Positions 38,303 through 46,077 of a DNA stretch of 64,000 bases are shown here, piece after piece. This stretch comes from Listeria weihenstephanensis. GTDB lineage: Bacteria; Bacillota; Bacilli; Lactobacillales; Listeriaceae. The notes beneath the pieces are model-generated. The model did no database searches and was not told the origin of the DNA. It saw nothing but the letters and a program-made list of their open reading frames with translations. The position numbers and the translations under genes are program-made. Where the stretch lies: assembly GCF_003534205.1 (NCBI RefSeq), contig NZ_CP011102.1, positions 2,616,036 to 2,680,035 of the forward strand, written 5' to 3'. Numbering within the stretch: position 1 is the first letter of the stretch; each line of letters begins with the position of its first letter.

Positions 38303-39343
38303 TCATTTATCCCATTCTGTATAGATTTGATTCCATTTATGAATATAGGCAGGCATGGAGAAATGTGTTTTAATTTTTGCTGCGGCTGCTGTGCCCATTT
38401 TTTTGCGAATAGTTTCTTGTTCAATTAATGAAATCAGTGCTTCTGCTAGCGCGTCTTCTTCGCCAGGATTGATTAATAAGCCGTCTTTTCCTGATTCAAT
38501 GACGTCTGGAATACCGCCGACGTAGGTGCTGACATTCGGAATACCATAAGCCATCGTTTCCAAAACTGACATCGGCAGTCCTTCTTGATAAGACGGTAGA
38601 ACATGAATCATTGTCTTACGCATGGCTAGCGCTTTTTCATCCGCTGTAATCCAACCACCAATGCGAATGTTCTTGAGTTCTTGCTGTATCACGAGTTCTT
38701 GTACTTCCTTCAAATCACCATCACCATACAAATAAATCATGACTTCTGGATGCCTGGCGTATAATACTTTGGCAATGCGAAGCAAGTCATACGTGCCTTT
38801 ACGCTCACCAAGCTGTCCAAAACAACTAATCTGTGTGCGCTCATCAGACATGGGCGCTGTTTCTAATATCGGTACTGCATTTGAAACAATATCCATTTCG
38901 ATATCATAGTTAGCAAAGTAAGTTCTAACATCCTCATTTAGCACGATAATCTTATCTGCCTTTCGCAATGTTCGTAAAATATGTTTTTGCAACCGCGGCA
39001 TACTTTCCTTGTGATATTGATCAAAATGGGAGCCGTGAACGTGTAACAACACTTTAGCGCCGCATAATTTAGCTAATCGAGTAGCCAACGCTTTACGAAA
39101 ATAGCTACCATCTTGCGCTATGTGGAGATGAACGAGCTTTATTTTTTTGCGTTTTACTTGAAAGGGTAATAACAAGAGACCACGTGCAGAGTAGAACACA
39201 CGTTGGAAAACATTACCTTCTTTCCAACTTTCCAAATAAAATACAGTATTAGTAGTGGAGTGAAAATGACCTTTAAAATTCGCGATAACTGTTGCAATAC
39301 CGCCCTTTGTCTCGTGATTAGGTCCGAACATTAAAATTCTCAA
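38303..39343 (-). CDS. family 4 glycosyltransferase
   Basis: 346 residues from a TTG start with AGAGAGGTG seven bases upstream, five bases after the previous stop codon; the ATG-started extension of 23 residues runs inside the wecG-like gene and is rejected. N-terminal LRILMFGPNHETKGGIATV; the retaining GT-B signature is YQEGLPMSVLETMAYGIPNVS with the catalytic glutamate. EPS repeat-unit assembly. Confidence 0.88.
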   Translation of the reverse strand: MRILMFGPNHETKGGIATVIANFKGHFHSTTNTVFYLESWKEGNVFQRVFYSARGLLLLPFQVKRKKIKLVHLHIAQDGSYFRKALATRLAKLCGAKVLLHVHGSHFDQYHKESMPRLQKHILRTLRKADKIIVLNEDVRTYFANYDIEMDIVSNAVPILETAPMSDERTQISCFGQLGERKGTYDLLRIAKVLYARHPEVMIYLYGDGDLKEVQELVIQQELKNIRIGGWITADEKALAMRKTMIHVLPSYQEGLPMSVLETMAYGIPNVSTYVGGIPDVIESGKDGLLINPGEEDALAEALISLIEQETIRKKMGTAAAAKIKTHFSMPAYIHKWNQIYTEWDK

Positions 39344-39347
39344 ATGG

Positions 39348-40097
39348 CTACACCTCTCTTTTCTGTGCGAATTTTTCTTGTGAAACGTGTTTGATAAAAA
39401 TAAGGTTACCAACGAGATACCGTTTTGCTAGACGTCTTGGTTCTTGCATCATTCGATAAAACCATTCGAGGTTCAAGCGTTGCATCCACTGCGGGGCACG
39501 CTTCAGCTCTCCTGCGATGACATCGAAGCTTCCACCGACACCAATCGATACTGGTACGCCCATTTCAGCAATGTTTCTGTCTACGAAAAACTCTTTTTGC
39601 GGACTTGGTAATGCGATAAATAGCAAATCAGGTTGTTGCTTTTTGATATCTGCGACAACATCCGCTTCTTCTTCCGGTTGGAAAAAGCCATGATGAAAGC
39701 CAGCGATAACGAGTGTTGGATAATCTTGTTTGACACGGGCAATCAGTTTGTCAAGAATGGCTTGGCTTGTTCCTAGAAAATAGATACGATAGCCTTTTGT
39801 TGCGGCAATTTCTAATAAACGAACCATGATATCGATGCCTGCCACGCGTTCCAATGGAGCTTGCTTACATAATTTAGCGGCTAGTACAACGGACATGCCA
39901 TCGGGATTAATTAACGCTGCTTCATTGATGATTTTCTGAAAGCGTGGATTTTTTTTCATCAGGTTAATCTTGTCGGCATTGACGCCAGTGTGATGTATCG
40001 GTTCACGCTTCTTAATTTGTGCTTCTATTTTTTCAATCGTTTCGTTAAAAGTAAGCGTGTCTAAATTAGCGTCTAAGAAACGAATTCGTCTAGACAT
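39348..40097 (-). CDS. WecG/TagA/CpsF family glycosyltransferase
   Basis: 249-residue GT26 enzyme: HHTGVNADKINL (catalytic Asp/Asn region), NPDGMSVVLAAK, GIDIMVRLL, ALPSPQKEFF and GVGGSFDVIAGELKRAP. Transfers ManNAc-type or glucosyl residues to a lipid-linked acceptor, normally the second step after the priming transferase encoded just upstream. Start at 40097 overlaps the previous stop as TAATG with GGAAGTGG as ribosome site. Confidence 0.9.
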   Translation of the reverse strand: MSRRIRFLDANLDTLTFNETIEKIEAQIKKREPIHHTGVNADKINLMKKNPRFQKIINEAALINPDGMSVVLAAKLCKQAPLERVAGIDIMVRLLEIAATKGYRIYFLGTSQAILDKLIARVKQDYPTLVIAGFHHGFFQPEEEADVVADIKKQQPDLLFIALPSPQKEFFVDRNIAEMGVPVSIGVGGSFDVIAGELKRAPQWMQRLNLEWFYRMMQEPRRLAKRYLVGNLIFIKHVSQEKFAQKREV

Positions 40098-40744
40098 TAG
40101 ACACCACTTCCTTTGCCAGTTAACTCGCGCCAAGTCCTCATTAAAATAAGGAAGTTGAACTTGAGAGACCGGTTTCGGATATAGTGCAAGTCGAGTTCTA
40201 CCATTTCTTGAAAGGATAGTTTATTACGACCGCTGACTTGCCAAAGTCCTGTACAGCCTGGTTTTACACTAAGGCGTGCCATATCGTAGCTCGTGTAGTT
40301 AACGACTTCATCAGGTAGCGGCGGACGAGGTCCAACAACGCTCATGTGACCTTGCAAAACATTGAACAATTGCGGAAATTCGTCTAGACTCGTTTTGCGC
40401 AAAATCTTACCTATTTTAGTGATTCGTGGGTCGTCTTTCATTTTGAACATGTGTCCTTCGACTTCGTTTTGAGCTGCTAGCGCGGCCTTTTGTTGTTCGG
40501 CATCTACGACCATGGTTCGGAATTTGTACATATTGAAAGCTTGACCGTCGCGTCCGATTCGTTTTTGGTGAAAAAAGATAGGGGCTTTGAACTCTGTGCA
40601 TTTAATAATAAGCATGATGGTAAGTAGAACGGGGGCGCTGATTATTAAAGCGCATGTTGCGATGATGATATCTAGGATGCGATAACGCAGCTCATGTCTT
40701 TTGTTTTCTTGTATTTTTTTGATTTCTTGTGATGAATAGAACAC
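40097..40744 (-). CDS. priming sugar-phosphate transferase (undecaprenyl-phosphate)
   Basis: 215 residues of the bacterial sugar transferase family (WcaJ/CpsE C-terminal type): one membrane segment, then FFHQKRIGRDGQAFNMYKFR, TSLDEFPQLFNVL, VGPRPPLPDEV and KPGCTGLWQVSGRN. Starts EPS synthesis by loading a sugar phosphate on undecaprenyl phosphate. GTG start with AAGGAGG six bases upstream; that site overlaps the stop codon of the lipoprotein gene (TAAGGAGG), so the two are coupled. Confidence 0.9.
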   Translation of the reverse strand: MFYSSQEIKKIQENKRHELRYRILDIIIATCALIISAPVLLTIMLIIKCTEFKAPIFFHQKRIGRDGQAFNMYKFRTMVVDAEQQKAALAAQNEVEGHMFKMKDDPRITKIGKILRKTSLDEFPQLFNVLQGHMSVVGPRPPLPDEVVNYTSYDMARLSVKPGCTGLWQVSGRNKLSFQEMVELDLHYIRNRSLKFNFLILMRTWRELTGKGSGV

Positions 40745-40757
40745 TTGCTACTCCTCC

Positions 40758-41204
40758 TTATTTCTCGGGAAATGATAGTAGCCATTCTGCTGCAGGCTCT
40801 TGACCTATTGAAACGGCATAATCCATCCAACCCTTTTCTAAGTCAGCGGGTATTTCAAAATAGACATTGCCGGAAACAGTCCCACCTGCGGCTAGTTCTT
40901 GACCGAGGCTATCAGTTTTTAGACCATACATCTCGTAGTTTTTACCGTTGTCGTCTTTTAGCGTAAAATTACCAGCGCCAATCCCCATCGGTTTCTTAGC
41001 GTTATTCTTTACTTTGACAACGACTTTTAAAATTTCTTTGCGATCACTTGTTGCTTTTTCGCGTGTGACTTTGGTTGGAGTTACGGTGACTTCTTTGTTT
41101 CCTAGTGCTTTATTTAGATCTGTGTCTTCTTTTTTACCGTTGCAACCCACTAATGTTGTGACGATAAGTAGCGTTACGAGTATTGCCATTATAGTTTTTT
41201 TCAT
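40758..41204 (-). CDS. DUF4352-type lipoprotein (paralogue 1)
   Basis: 148 residues. Lipoprotein signal MKKTIMAILVTLLIVTTLVGC with lipobox LVGC; mature part has a single Ig-like beta domain (ILKVVVKVKNNAKKPMGIGA, FTLKDDNGKNYEMYG, NVYFEIPADLEKGWMDY) of the DUF4352 type. A close paralogue lies at 58553. Its stop codon overlaps the ribosome site of the priming transferase, so it is effectively the first gene of the EPS operon. The role is unknown; possibly an envelope sensor or an assembly factor. Confidence 0.82.
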   Translation of the reverse strand: MKKTIMAILVTLLIVTTLVGCNGKKEDTDLNKALGNKEVTVTPTKVTREKATSDRKEILKVVVKVKNNAKKPMGIGAGNFTLKDDNGKNYEMYGLKTDSLGQELAAGGTVSGNVYFEIPADLEKGWMDYAVSIGQEPAAEWLLSFPEK

Positions 41205-41227
41205 ATAATTACCTTCCTTTATTTTAT

Positions 41228-41280
41228 AAAAGGGGAACTATCGTAAATAGGTGTAATTTACTGAGATAGTTCCCCCTTTT
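41228..41280 (-). terminator. terminator of surface-protein gene 1
   Basis: GGGGAACTATC / GATAGTTCCCC perfect 11-bp stem, flanked by A and T runs, between the surface protein stop (41300) and the lipoprotein start (41204). With no other promoter seen in the 23 bases left, the lipoprotein-EPS unit may depend on read-through here or on a promoter inside the surface gene. Confidence 0.75.
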
Positions 41281-41299
41281 CCGTTTAGTTAGATGATGA

Positions 41300-43477
41300 T
41301 TATTCTGTGATAGTTACTGTTTTTTGTGTTAATAATCCGTTGTTTGCATCATAACCGTAGACGATAACTGTATCAGTAGCTGTAATTTTCTTGTCTAGTG
41401 CGTAGAATTTATACGTACCGTTTGCCGCGAGTGTTCCACCGTAGTATTTCGTATCATTGATGGAGACTGCGATTTTCTTCACATCGCCCTCGAATGTTCC
41501 GGTGATGTTGCTTGCACCGATTGTGTAGTTTGCAGTTGTGATTTCGAGGAAGGTGGATGAAACCTTGACGGGTTGCGATGCTAACAAATTATTATTGGCA
41601 TCATAAAAGTTCATGGTGACTTCTGCATTTGGATTCTTGATTTTATCGATAGCGTAGAATTTCACATTGCCATCTTTGACTTCGCCACCCCAGTATTTCA
41701 TGCCAGCTACTATAACGCCAACTTTTGCGATTTCTGGGTTGTTATACGTTGCAACTAGGTAGTTGTCACCGATTTTGTAATCTGCTACAGCTACTTTTAA
41801 TGGTGCTATTACTTCGACTGGAAGTGATTTTTTGATTTGTTTGCTGGCGTCATATAAATTTAAAATGATATCATCGCCTGCTTTTAGACTCTTATCTCCG
41901 ACGTAAAACTTGACTTTTCCATCTTTTAGATCGCCGCCATAATAGCGCTTGCCGTTGACGTCTACACTTAAACCAGTTACTGCGCCTGTGTAGGTTCCTG
42001 TGATATAAAGCTCGCCTTCTGTGTATGCCGCTACATTACCAGAGATAGCAGTACGTGCATCAACTTGCGCTTGGGCTTTGTCTAGTTGTGTTTGTAGTTC
42101 GACTTGTTTCGCTTGATCGGTTACAGCATCAATCGCTTTCTGCGCATTATCAATCGTTGTTTGGCTCGTGGTCTCTTTGATTGTTCCATTGACATCCTCA
42201 TCGTTGAATAGATCTTTGATGCTGTTTTCCGCTGCTTCTTGACGAGCTTTTTCAGCTGTTGCCTCGTTTTTCTCTGTTAGCAATTCTTTCGCTTTGTCTA
42301 GATTCGCTTGTAATTCGTCTTTTTTTGCGGAATCTGCCATCGTATCGATTACTGCTTGGATGTCGTCAATTGCTTGTTGCGTCGCTATATCTTTGATTTC
42401 ACCTGTTGCTGGTTCGTTATCTTTGAATAATTCGTTTACTGCTTGTTCAACTTCTTCTTCCTTTGCTTTTTCTGCCGCTGCCTCATTTTTTTCTGCTAGT
42501 AATTCTTTTGCTTTGTCTAATTGGACTTGTAATTCTACTTTTTTTTCTGTATCTTTCACTGCATCAATTGCTTTTTGAGCGTCGTCAATGAATGCTTCTG
42601 TTGTTGTATTTTTGATTGTATTTGTCATTGGATCGTTGTCTTGGAACAATTCGTTCACTGCTTTTTCTGCCGCTATTTGGCGTTCTTGCTCCGCTTTTTC
42701 TTCTGCTTTATTATTGTCTAGCTGTTCTTGGGCCTTGTTCAAATCTGCCTGTAGTTCTGCTTTCTTTGTTGTGTCTGTTACTGCATCAATTAGTTTCTTT
42801 GTATTATTGATGTCTTCTTGTGTTAGATTTCCCATGATATTAGCGTTTGGATCGTGATTTTCGAATAAACCGTTAACTGCATCGCGTGCTTTATTTTCAG
42901 TAATAATCGTTGCTTTTTCTGCTCCACTTACAAGAACTAAACCGTCCGCTGTAACCATGTATATGATTGTTTCTTTCGTTGCTAATGCTTCTTTCGTTGT
43001 CGTATTTTCGATTTTCAAACGCCCAGTACCACCGCTATACTCCCGATGATACGTAGTAATAAAATCACCAATACTTAAGTCGACTTGCTCTGTGTTTGCC
43101 GAAAGCATTGTAGTTCCAGCAATCGTTTTAGTATATTTATTAACGCCAACTGGACTTTGAATATTCATACTTGCATACATAGTCGAGAAGTTATTATGTG
43201 GTTGCACTGCCCTTGTCGCTATTTGAGCCTTCATATTCTCAATAGAGACTTCCATTGTGGAAAAAATGATATCTGAGTAGCCTCTAAATGTGTATAAAAA
43301 ATTCATTCCCTGTTGACTAGATCGTTCCTGTATATTAGCTAAGTTATTCGTTGTTTGCTTTCCTTCAGCTGCTTGTACCGGATTCATTAAAACGTCAAAT
43401 GGCGTAGCTGCACTTGTTCCTAAAATCGATGCTACCGTAACTGTACTTACTAATTTCTTGAATTGATTCCTTTTCAT
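41300..43477 (-). CDS. large secreted repeat protein 1 (helical repeats plus three Ig-like modules)
   Basis: 725 residues. Signal peptide with the FKKLVSTVTVASILGTSAAT core; unknown N-terminal beta-rich domain (about 45-205); four helical repeats of about 70-75 residues (AVNELFKDN...AIDDIQAVID...KKDELQANLDKAKELL), resembling the repeats annotated in Listeria as Cry1Ac domain D-VI-related; then three Ig-like modules of about 75 residues (YITGTYTGAVTGLSVDVNGK, RYYGGDL). No LPXTG, GW or LysM anchor is present. Its promoter shares an extended signature with those of the adjacent Crp-like gene and of its paralogue at 52675. Confidence 0.85.
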   Translation of the reverse strand: MKRNQFKKLVSTVTVASILGTSAATPFDVLMNPVQAAEGKQTTNNLANIQERSSQQGMNFLYTFRGYSDIIFSTMEVSIENMKAQIATRAVQPHNNFSTMYASMNIQSPVGVNKYTKTIAGTTMLSANTEQVDLSIGDFITTYHREYSGGTGRLKIENTTTKEALATKETIIYMVTADGLVLVSGAEKATIITENKARDAVNGLFENHDPNANIMGNLTQEDINNTKKLIDAVTDTTKKAELQADLNKAQEQLDNNKAEEKAEQERQIAAEKAVNELFQDNDPMTNTIKNTTTEAFIDDAQKAIDAVKDTEKKVELQVQLDKAKELLAEKNEAAAEKAKEEEVEQAVNELFKDNEPATGEIKDIATQQAIDDIQAVIDTMADSAKKDELQANLDKAKELLTEKNEATAEKARQEAAENSIKDLFNDEDVNGTIKETTSQTTIDNAQKAIDAVTDQAKQVELQTQLDKAQAQVDARTAISGNVAAYTEGELYITGTYTGAVTGLSVDVNGKRYYGGDLKDGKVKFYVGDKSLKAGDDIILNLYDASKQIKKSLPVEVIAPLKVAVADYKIGDNYLVATYNNPEIAKVGVIVAGMKYWGGEVKDGNVKFYAIDKIKNPNAEVTMNFYDANNNLLASQPVKVSSTFLEITTANYTIGASNITGTFEGDVKKIAVSINDTKYYGGTLAANGTYKFYALDKKITATDTVIVYGYDANNGLLTQKTVTITE

Positions 43478-43535
43478 AAATTCGTATCTCTCCTTGCTCG
43501 TTTATTTGGCATTATTTCACTTGCTGTCGAATCTT

Positions 43536-43608
43536 AGTATATAATAGAAATCTTAGTCTGTTTTCTACTATTTAGAATTAAAATAATAATTTTCGAATAC
43601 TTTGTGAC
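43536..43608 (-). promoter_or_regulatory. promoter signature S1 upstream of surface protein 1
   Basis: On the minus strand: upstream 20-mer GTCACAAAGTATTCGAAAAT (43589-43608), 21 bases, TAGAAAACAGA, then TATACT (43536-43541) 26 bases after the first T of TAGAAAA. The start codon is about 59 bases further on. Two other copies (S2, S3) keep this spacing to within one base. Confidence 0.7.
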
Positions 43609-43611
43609 AAC

Positions 43612-44328
43612 TTACAAAAAAACTTCTAATTTCGTTTCAAGCTTAGGTTTATCCATATAAATCGCACTTTTAATGGTATATATAAATCCTTCTTCCTGAA
43701 GTTTTTGTAACACGTTTGTGATGGTGTTAGGATTTAAATTCGCATATTGAGCAATCATACCTTTGCTTATTTGTCTCGGAAAGCTGATGATATTTTTTTC
43801 TGATGTCTTTTCGCCATATTTCTCACCTAGCTCCAGCAGGACAGAGCTAATCCTTTGCCGCGTCGGTAGTCTGAGTAATTCTTCTTTCTTCACCATTTGA
43901 TTCACTTGATTTTGCATGTGCACATAGTGATAAAAATAACCTTCTTGCGTGTTCATTATTTTTTCAATGATGTCCTCTTTTGCATATCTGGTCACAACCA
44001 ATTCATCGGATAAGACCTGATATGTGTACAGAGGAGTACTTCCAAGCATCAAATTAGAAAATCCAAGTACATCTCGTTCTGTATAGAAATTAACAACGAT
44101 TCCTTTTCCAATAGTCGCAGTCACAATGCCTTCCTCAATGAAGTAAATCGCATTTAAATCATGGCTTGCTTGCAAAATAACATCATTTCGATTGAAGGTT
44201 TTTTTCACACCTCTCACTGGAAAAATACAATCTTCTTCTATAAATTGGCGAAATCTACGCTCACTAAACTGGCTTGCTATGGAGGCTTCACTGTACAAAC
44301 TGTTCATATCTATCATTTTATTCTGCAT
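43612..44328 (-). CDS. Crp/Fnr-family regulator, PrfA-like (paralogue 1)
   Basis: 238 residues: N-terminal cyclic-nucleotide-binding-type beta barrel (NAIYFIEEGIVTATIGKGIV), a long dimer helix (EGYFYHYVHMQNQVNQMV) and a C-terminal winged helix with QISKGMIAQYANLNPNTITNVLQKLQEEGFI. Size and organisation match PrfA-type listerial activators; the barrel lacks an obvious cAMP-binding RxS motif. Good site AAGGAGAA before the ATG. Promoter signature S3 lies upstream, and S1 precedes the surface gene downstream, suggesting autoregulation and control of the surface protein. Confidence 0.87.
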   Translation of the reverse strand: MQNKMIDMNSLYSEASIASQFSERRFRQFIEEDCIFPVRGVKKTFNRNDVILQASHDLNAIYFIEEGIVTATIGKGIVVNFYTERDVLGFSNLMLGSTPLYTYQVLSDELVVTRYAKEDIIEKIMNTQEGYFYHYVHMQNQVNQMVKKEELLRLPTRQRISSVLLELGEKYGEKTSEKNIISFPRQISKGMIAQYANLNPNTITNVLQKLQEEGFIYTIKSAIYMDKPKLETKLEVFL

Positions 44329-44394
44329 CTAAACATTCTCCTTCCACATTATTGATAATTAATATGCGTTTTCTCTTGGTAGTGAACGGAACTT

Positions 44395-44467
44395 AGTATA
44401 GAATAAAAAAGGGAATCCATTTTCTAAAATCCAGAATAAATAGATAGTATTTTGAACATTCTATGAC
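44395..44467 (-). promoter_or_regulatory. promoter signature S3 upstream of Crp-like regulator 1
   Basis: Minus strand: GTCATAGAATGTTCAAAATA at the upstream end, then TAGAAAATGGA and TATACT (44395-44400) at the same relative positions (1, 42 and 68) as in S1. The remaining upstream stretch to 44644 holds a weak further TATACT (44571-44576), and AGGC-CTAA-GCCT followed by T residues near 44491-44516, which may be a small terminator. Confidence 0.68.
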
Positions 44468-44644
44468 TTTTCGATGTACATCTATCACTTATGAAAAAGG
44501 CTTAGGCCTATTTCTTTTTATCTTACATCTGCTGTTACATTTATTATTCTTGTTCTTTTAGTGGCTTTATAGTATAGAAGGAAGATACATTTTATTCCAG
44601 TCCATCATATTAAAAACAGAATATTTCGTCAAAAAATCGATATA

Positions 44645-45631
44645 CTATGCTAACTGTTTTACATTTTGCGTCGTTTCAACAACATATGTGATTGGTTCTT
44701 TCGCATTTTCTAAAAGTTCATCCGTCAACGTGACACTGTTGATTTGATTGTTTTCATAAGAAGTGAAGTAGTATGTCTTACTTTCCGAACACATCGATGC
44801 CACATATTGCGTGAAATCCGGGTCCCCGTTTTCTTTGATGACAGCACCATTTGGTATGCGAACACTGTCTAAAATATACCAAACATTCGTAATCGCCTCG
44901 TCCTCATTTTTTGCAGGCTGAATCGACTCTTTCAAAAATGCAGCTCGGACAAAACGCTCAGGTGGCGTGAATCCGCCTGGCAATTTACTCGTCCCAGATT
45001 GTGAAAAGGACTCCGCAGTATAATCTCCAAATGTCACGGCTGGCAATTGTTGTGGCTGTAAACCTGTGTAGTTTCGTAAATTCTCAATATGCCATTCGAG
45101 ACGCGGCGTATTTGTCATGACGCCAACTGGGTTTTCCTTGATACGTAGCGTCGTTTCCGTCGGCTCAATCACCGCACAGCGTCCACTCTTATCGGTGAAA
45201 ATCCAATGTAACGGCGTCGTAATTCCCAGTAACGCAACAGGTTGATCCACCAGATTGATGTCCGCTAACTTCGCCTCCACATCTTCAATCGTCGCACACA
45301 TACCTAACATCCAAAGTAAGAATTCCTGCGGTGCCAAATTAATTTTCCCATCCACCGCTTCCGGCGCGTAAACCGCTTCGCCCGGCAGATAAAGGGACGC
45401 ACAACTCAAGCCTTTCTCATTCAACCCGTCCGCGAAAATGTACTTATCTAGCTCTCTGCCAGCGCCAACAAACGCATAATCATTCGTGTAGCTCACACCA
45501 TCTGTCGAAGATTCCCACGCATAATTCCTCGGGCTCACCGTCGGATTCGCCTCCAAGATAAAAGCGAAATCCATCGTTCTTGATAATACATGTTTCCCAT
45601 CCAACGTTTCTAATACAAAGCTTGTGCACAT
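44645..45631 (-). CDS. choloylglycine hydrolase / penicillin V acylase family protein (copy 1)
   Basis: 328-residue Ntn hydrolase; the initiator Met is removed to expose the nucleophile Cys2 (MCTSFVLET). Other conserved blocks: SRTMDFAF, NEKGLSCASLYLPGEA, and GVMTNTPRLEWHIENLRNY. The order relative to the gad genes recalls the penicillin-V-amidase-type gene next to gadD1 of L. monocytogenes rather than the main bile salt hydrolase. Nearly identical to the copy at 62171, including about 210 bases of upstream DNA. Here it lies alone, divergent from a second gad operon. Confidence 0.88.
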   Translation of the reverse strand: MCTSFVLETLDGKHVLSRTMDFAFILEANPTVSPRNYAWESSTDGVSYTNDYAFVGAGRELDKYIFADGLNEKGLSCASLYLPGEAVYAPEAVDGKINLAPQEFLLWMLGMCATIEDVEAKLADINLVDQPVALLGITTPLHWIFTDKSGRCAVIEPTETTLRIKENPVGVMTNTPRLEWHIENLRNYTGLQPQQLPAVTFGDYTAESFSQSGTSKLPGGFTPPERFVRAAFLKESIQPAKNEDEAITNVWYILDSVRIPNGAVIKENGDPDFTQYVASMCSESKTYYFTSYENNQINSVTLTDELLENAKEPITYVVETTQNVKQLA

Positions 45632-45672
45632 AATTTAATTCTCTCCTTCAAAATTTTATTTAATTACTATAC

Positions 45673-45844
45673 TACCTATTATAGCGAGTTTCTTGTCGAC
45701 TGATTCTCTTCTTTTGTCGTTTTAGCGGTACATTTTTGACTGCCTTGCTTTTCCTTCTAAAACATTGCCACATCTTCATGTCTCTCTCACTTACAATACC
45801 TATTATATCGAATCTAGTGCGCTGCAAATTCGCAATTTTGTCGT
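45673..45844 (-). promoter_or_regulatory. tandem promoter/operator units upstream of hydrolase copy 1
   Basis: Two units, 45673-45720 and 45797-45844, each read on the minus strand as ACGACAAAA, 28 bases, TATAATAGGTA. The nonamer is centred about 35 bases before the -10 sequence, where an activator would sit. The same pair with the same spacing occurs upstream of the copy at 62171. Confidence 0.65.
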
Positions 45845-45925
45845 TCCATTTATCATTTTTTGGTTATTAGGTTAGGACGCTAGAAATCAACAACTAGGAA
45901 AAATAGAGAACATAATAATTAATTA

Positions 45926-45945
45926 ATATATTGATATCAATATAT
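45926..45945. promoter_or_regulatory. 20-bp perfect palindrome in the divergent region
   Basis: ATATATTGATATCAATATAT is a perfect palindrome about 130 bases before the plus-strand hydrolase-gad operon. A dimeric regulator could bind it; being AT-only apart from two GC pairs, chance is not excluded. Elsewhere in 45845-46077, TTGACA at 46024 and TATATA near 46010 are possible promoter parts, and TTTTCGAAGGGTATTATGAC near 45986 resembles the inverted upstream box of S1-S3. Confidence 0.45.
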
Positions 45946-46077
45946 CTAAATTTGTAAATTTTTTTACTTATTTTGTTTTAATTACTTTTCGAAGGGTATT
46001 ATGACTGTTATATACATCATTATTTTGACACATATGTAAATTAGCTAGTCATTCCATTATAAAAAGGAGGAAGTAGT

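Noticed and set aside
44560-44640. Fourth copy of the S1-S3 promoter signature
   Set aside because: TATACT at 44571-44576 and an AAATATTC segment are present, but the spacing is 13 bases shorter and TAGAAAAyrGA is missing.
44645-45631. Naming the three Ntn hydrolases bsh
   Set aside because: The gene order with gadB/gadC fits the penicillin-V-amidase-type listerial gene at least as well; bile-salt specificity cannot be read from the sequence here.
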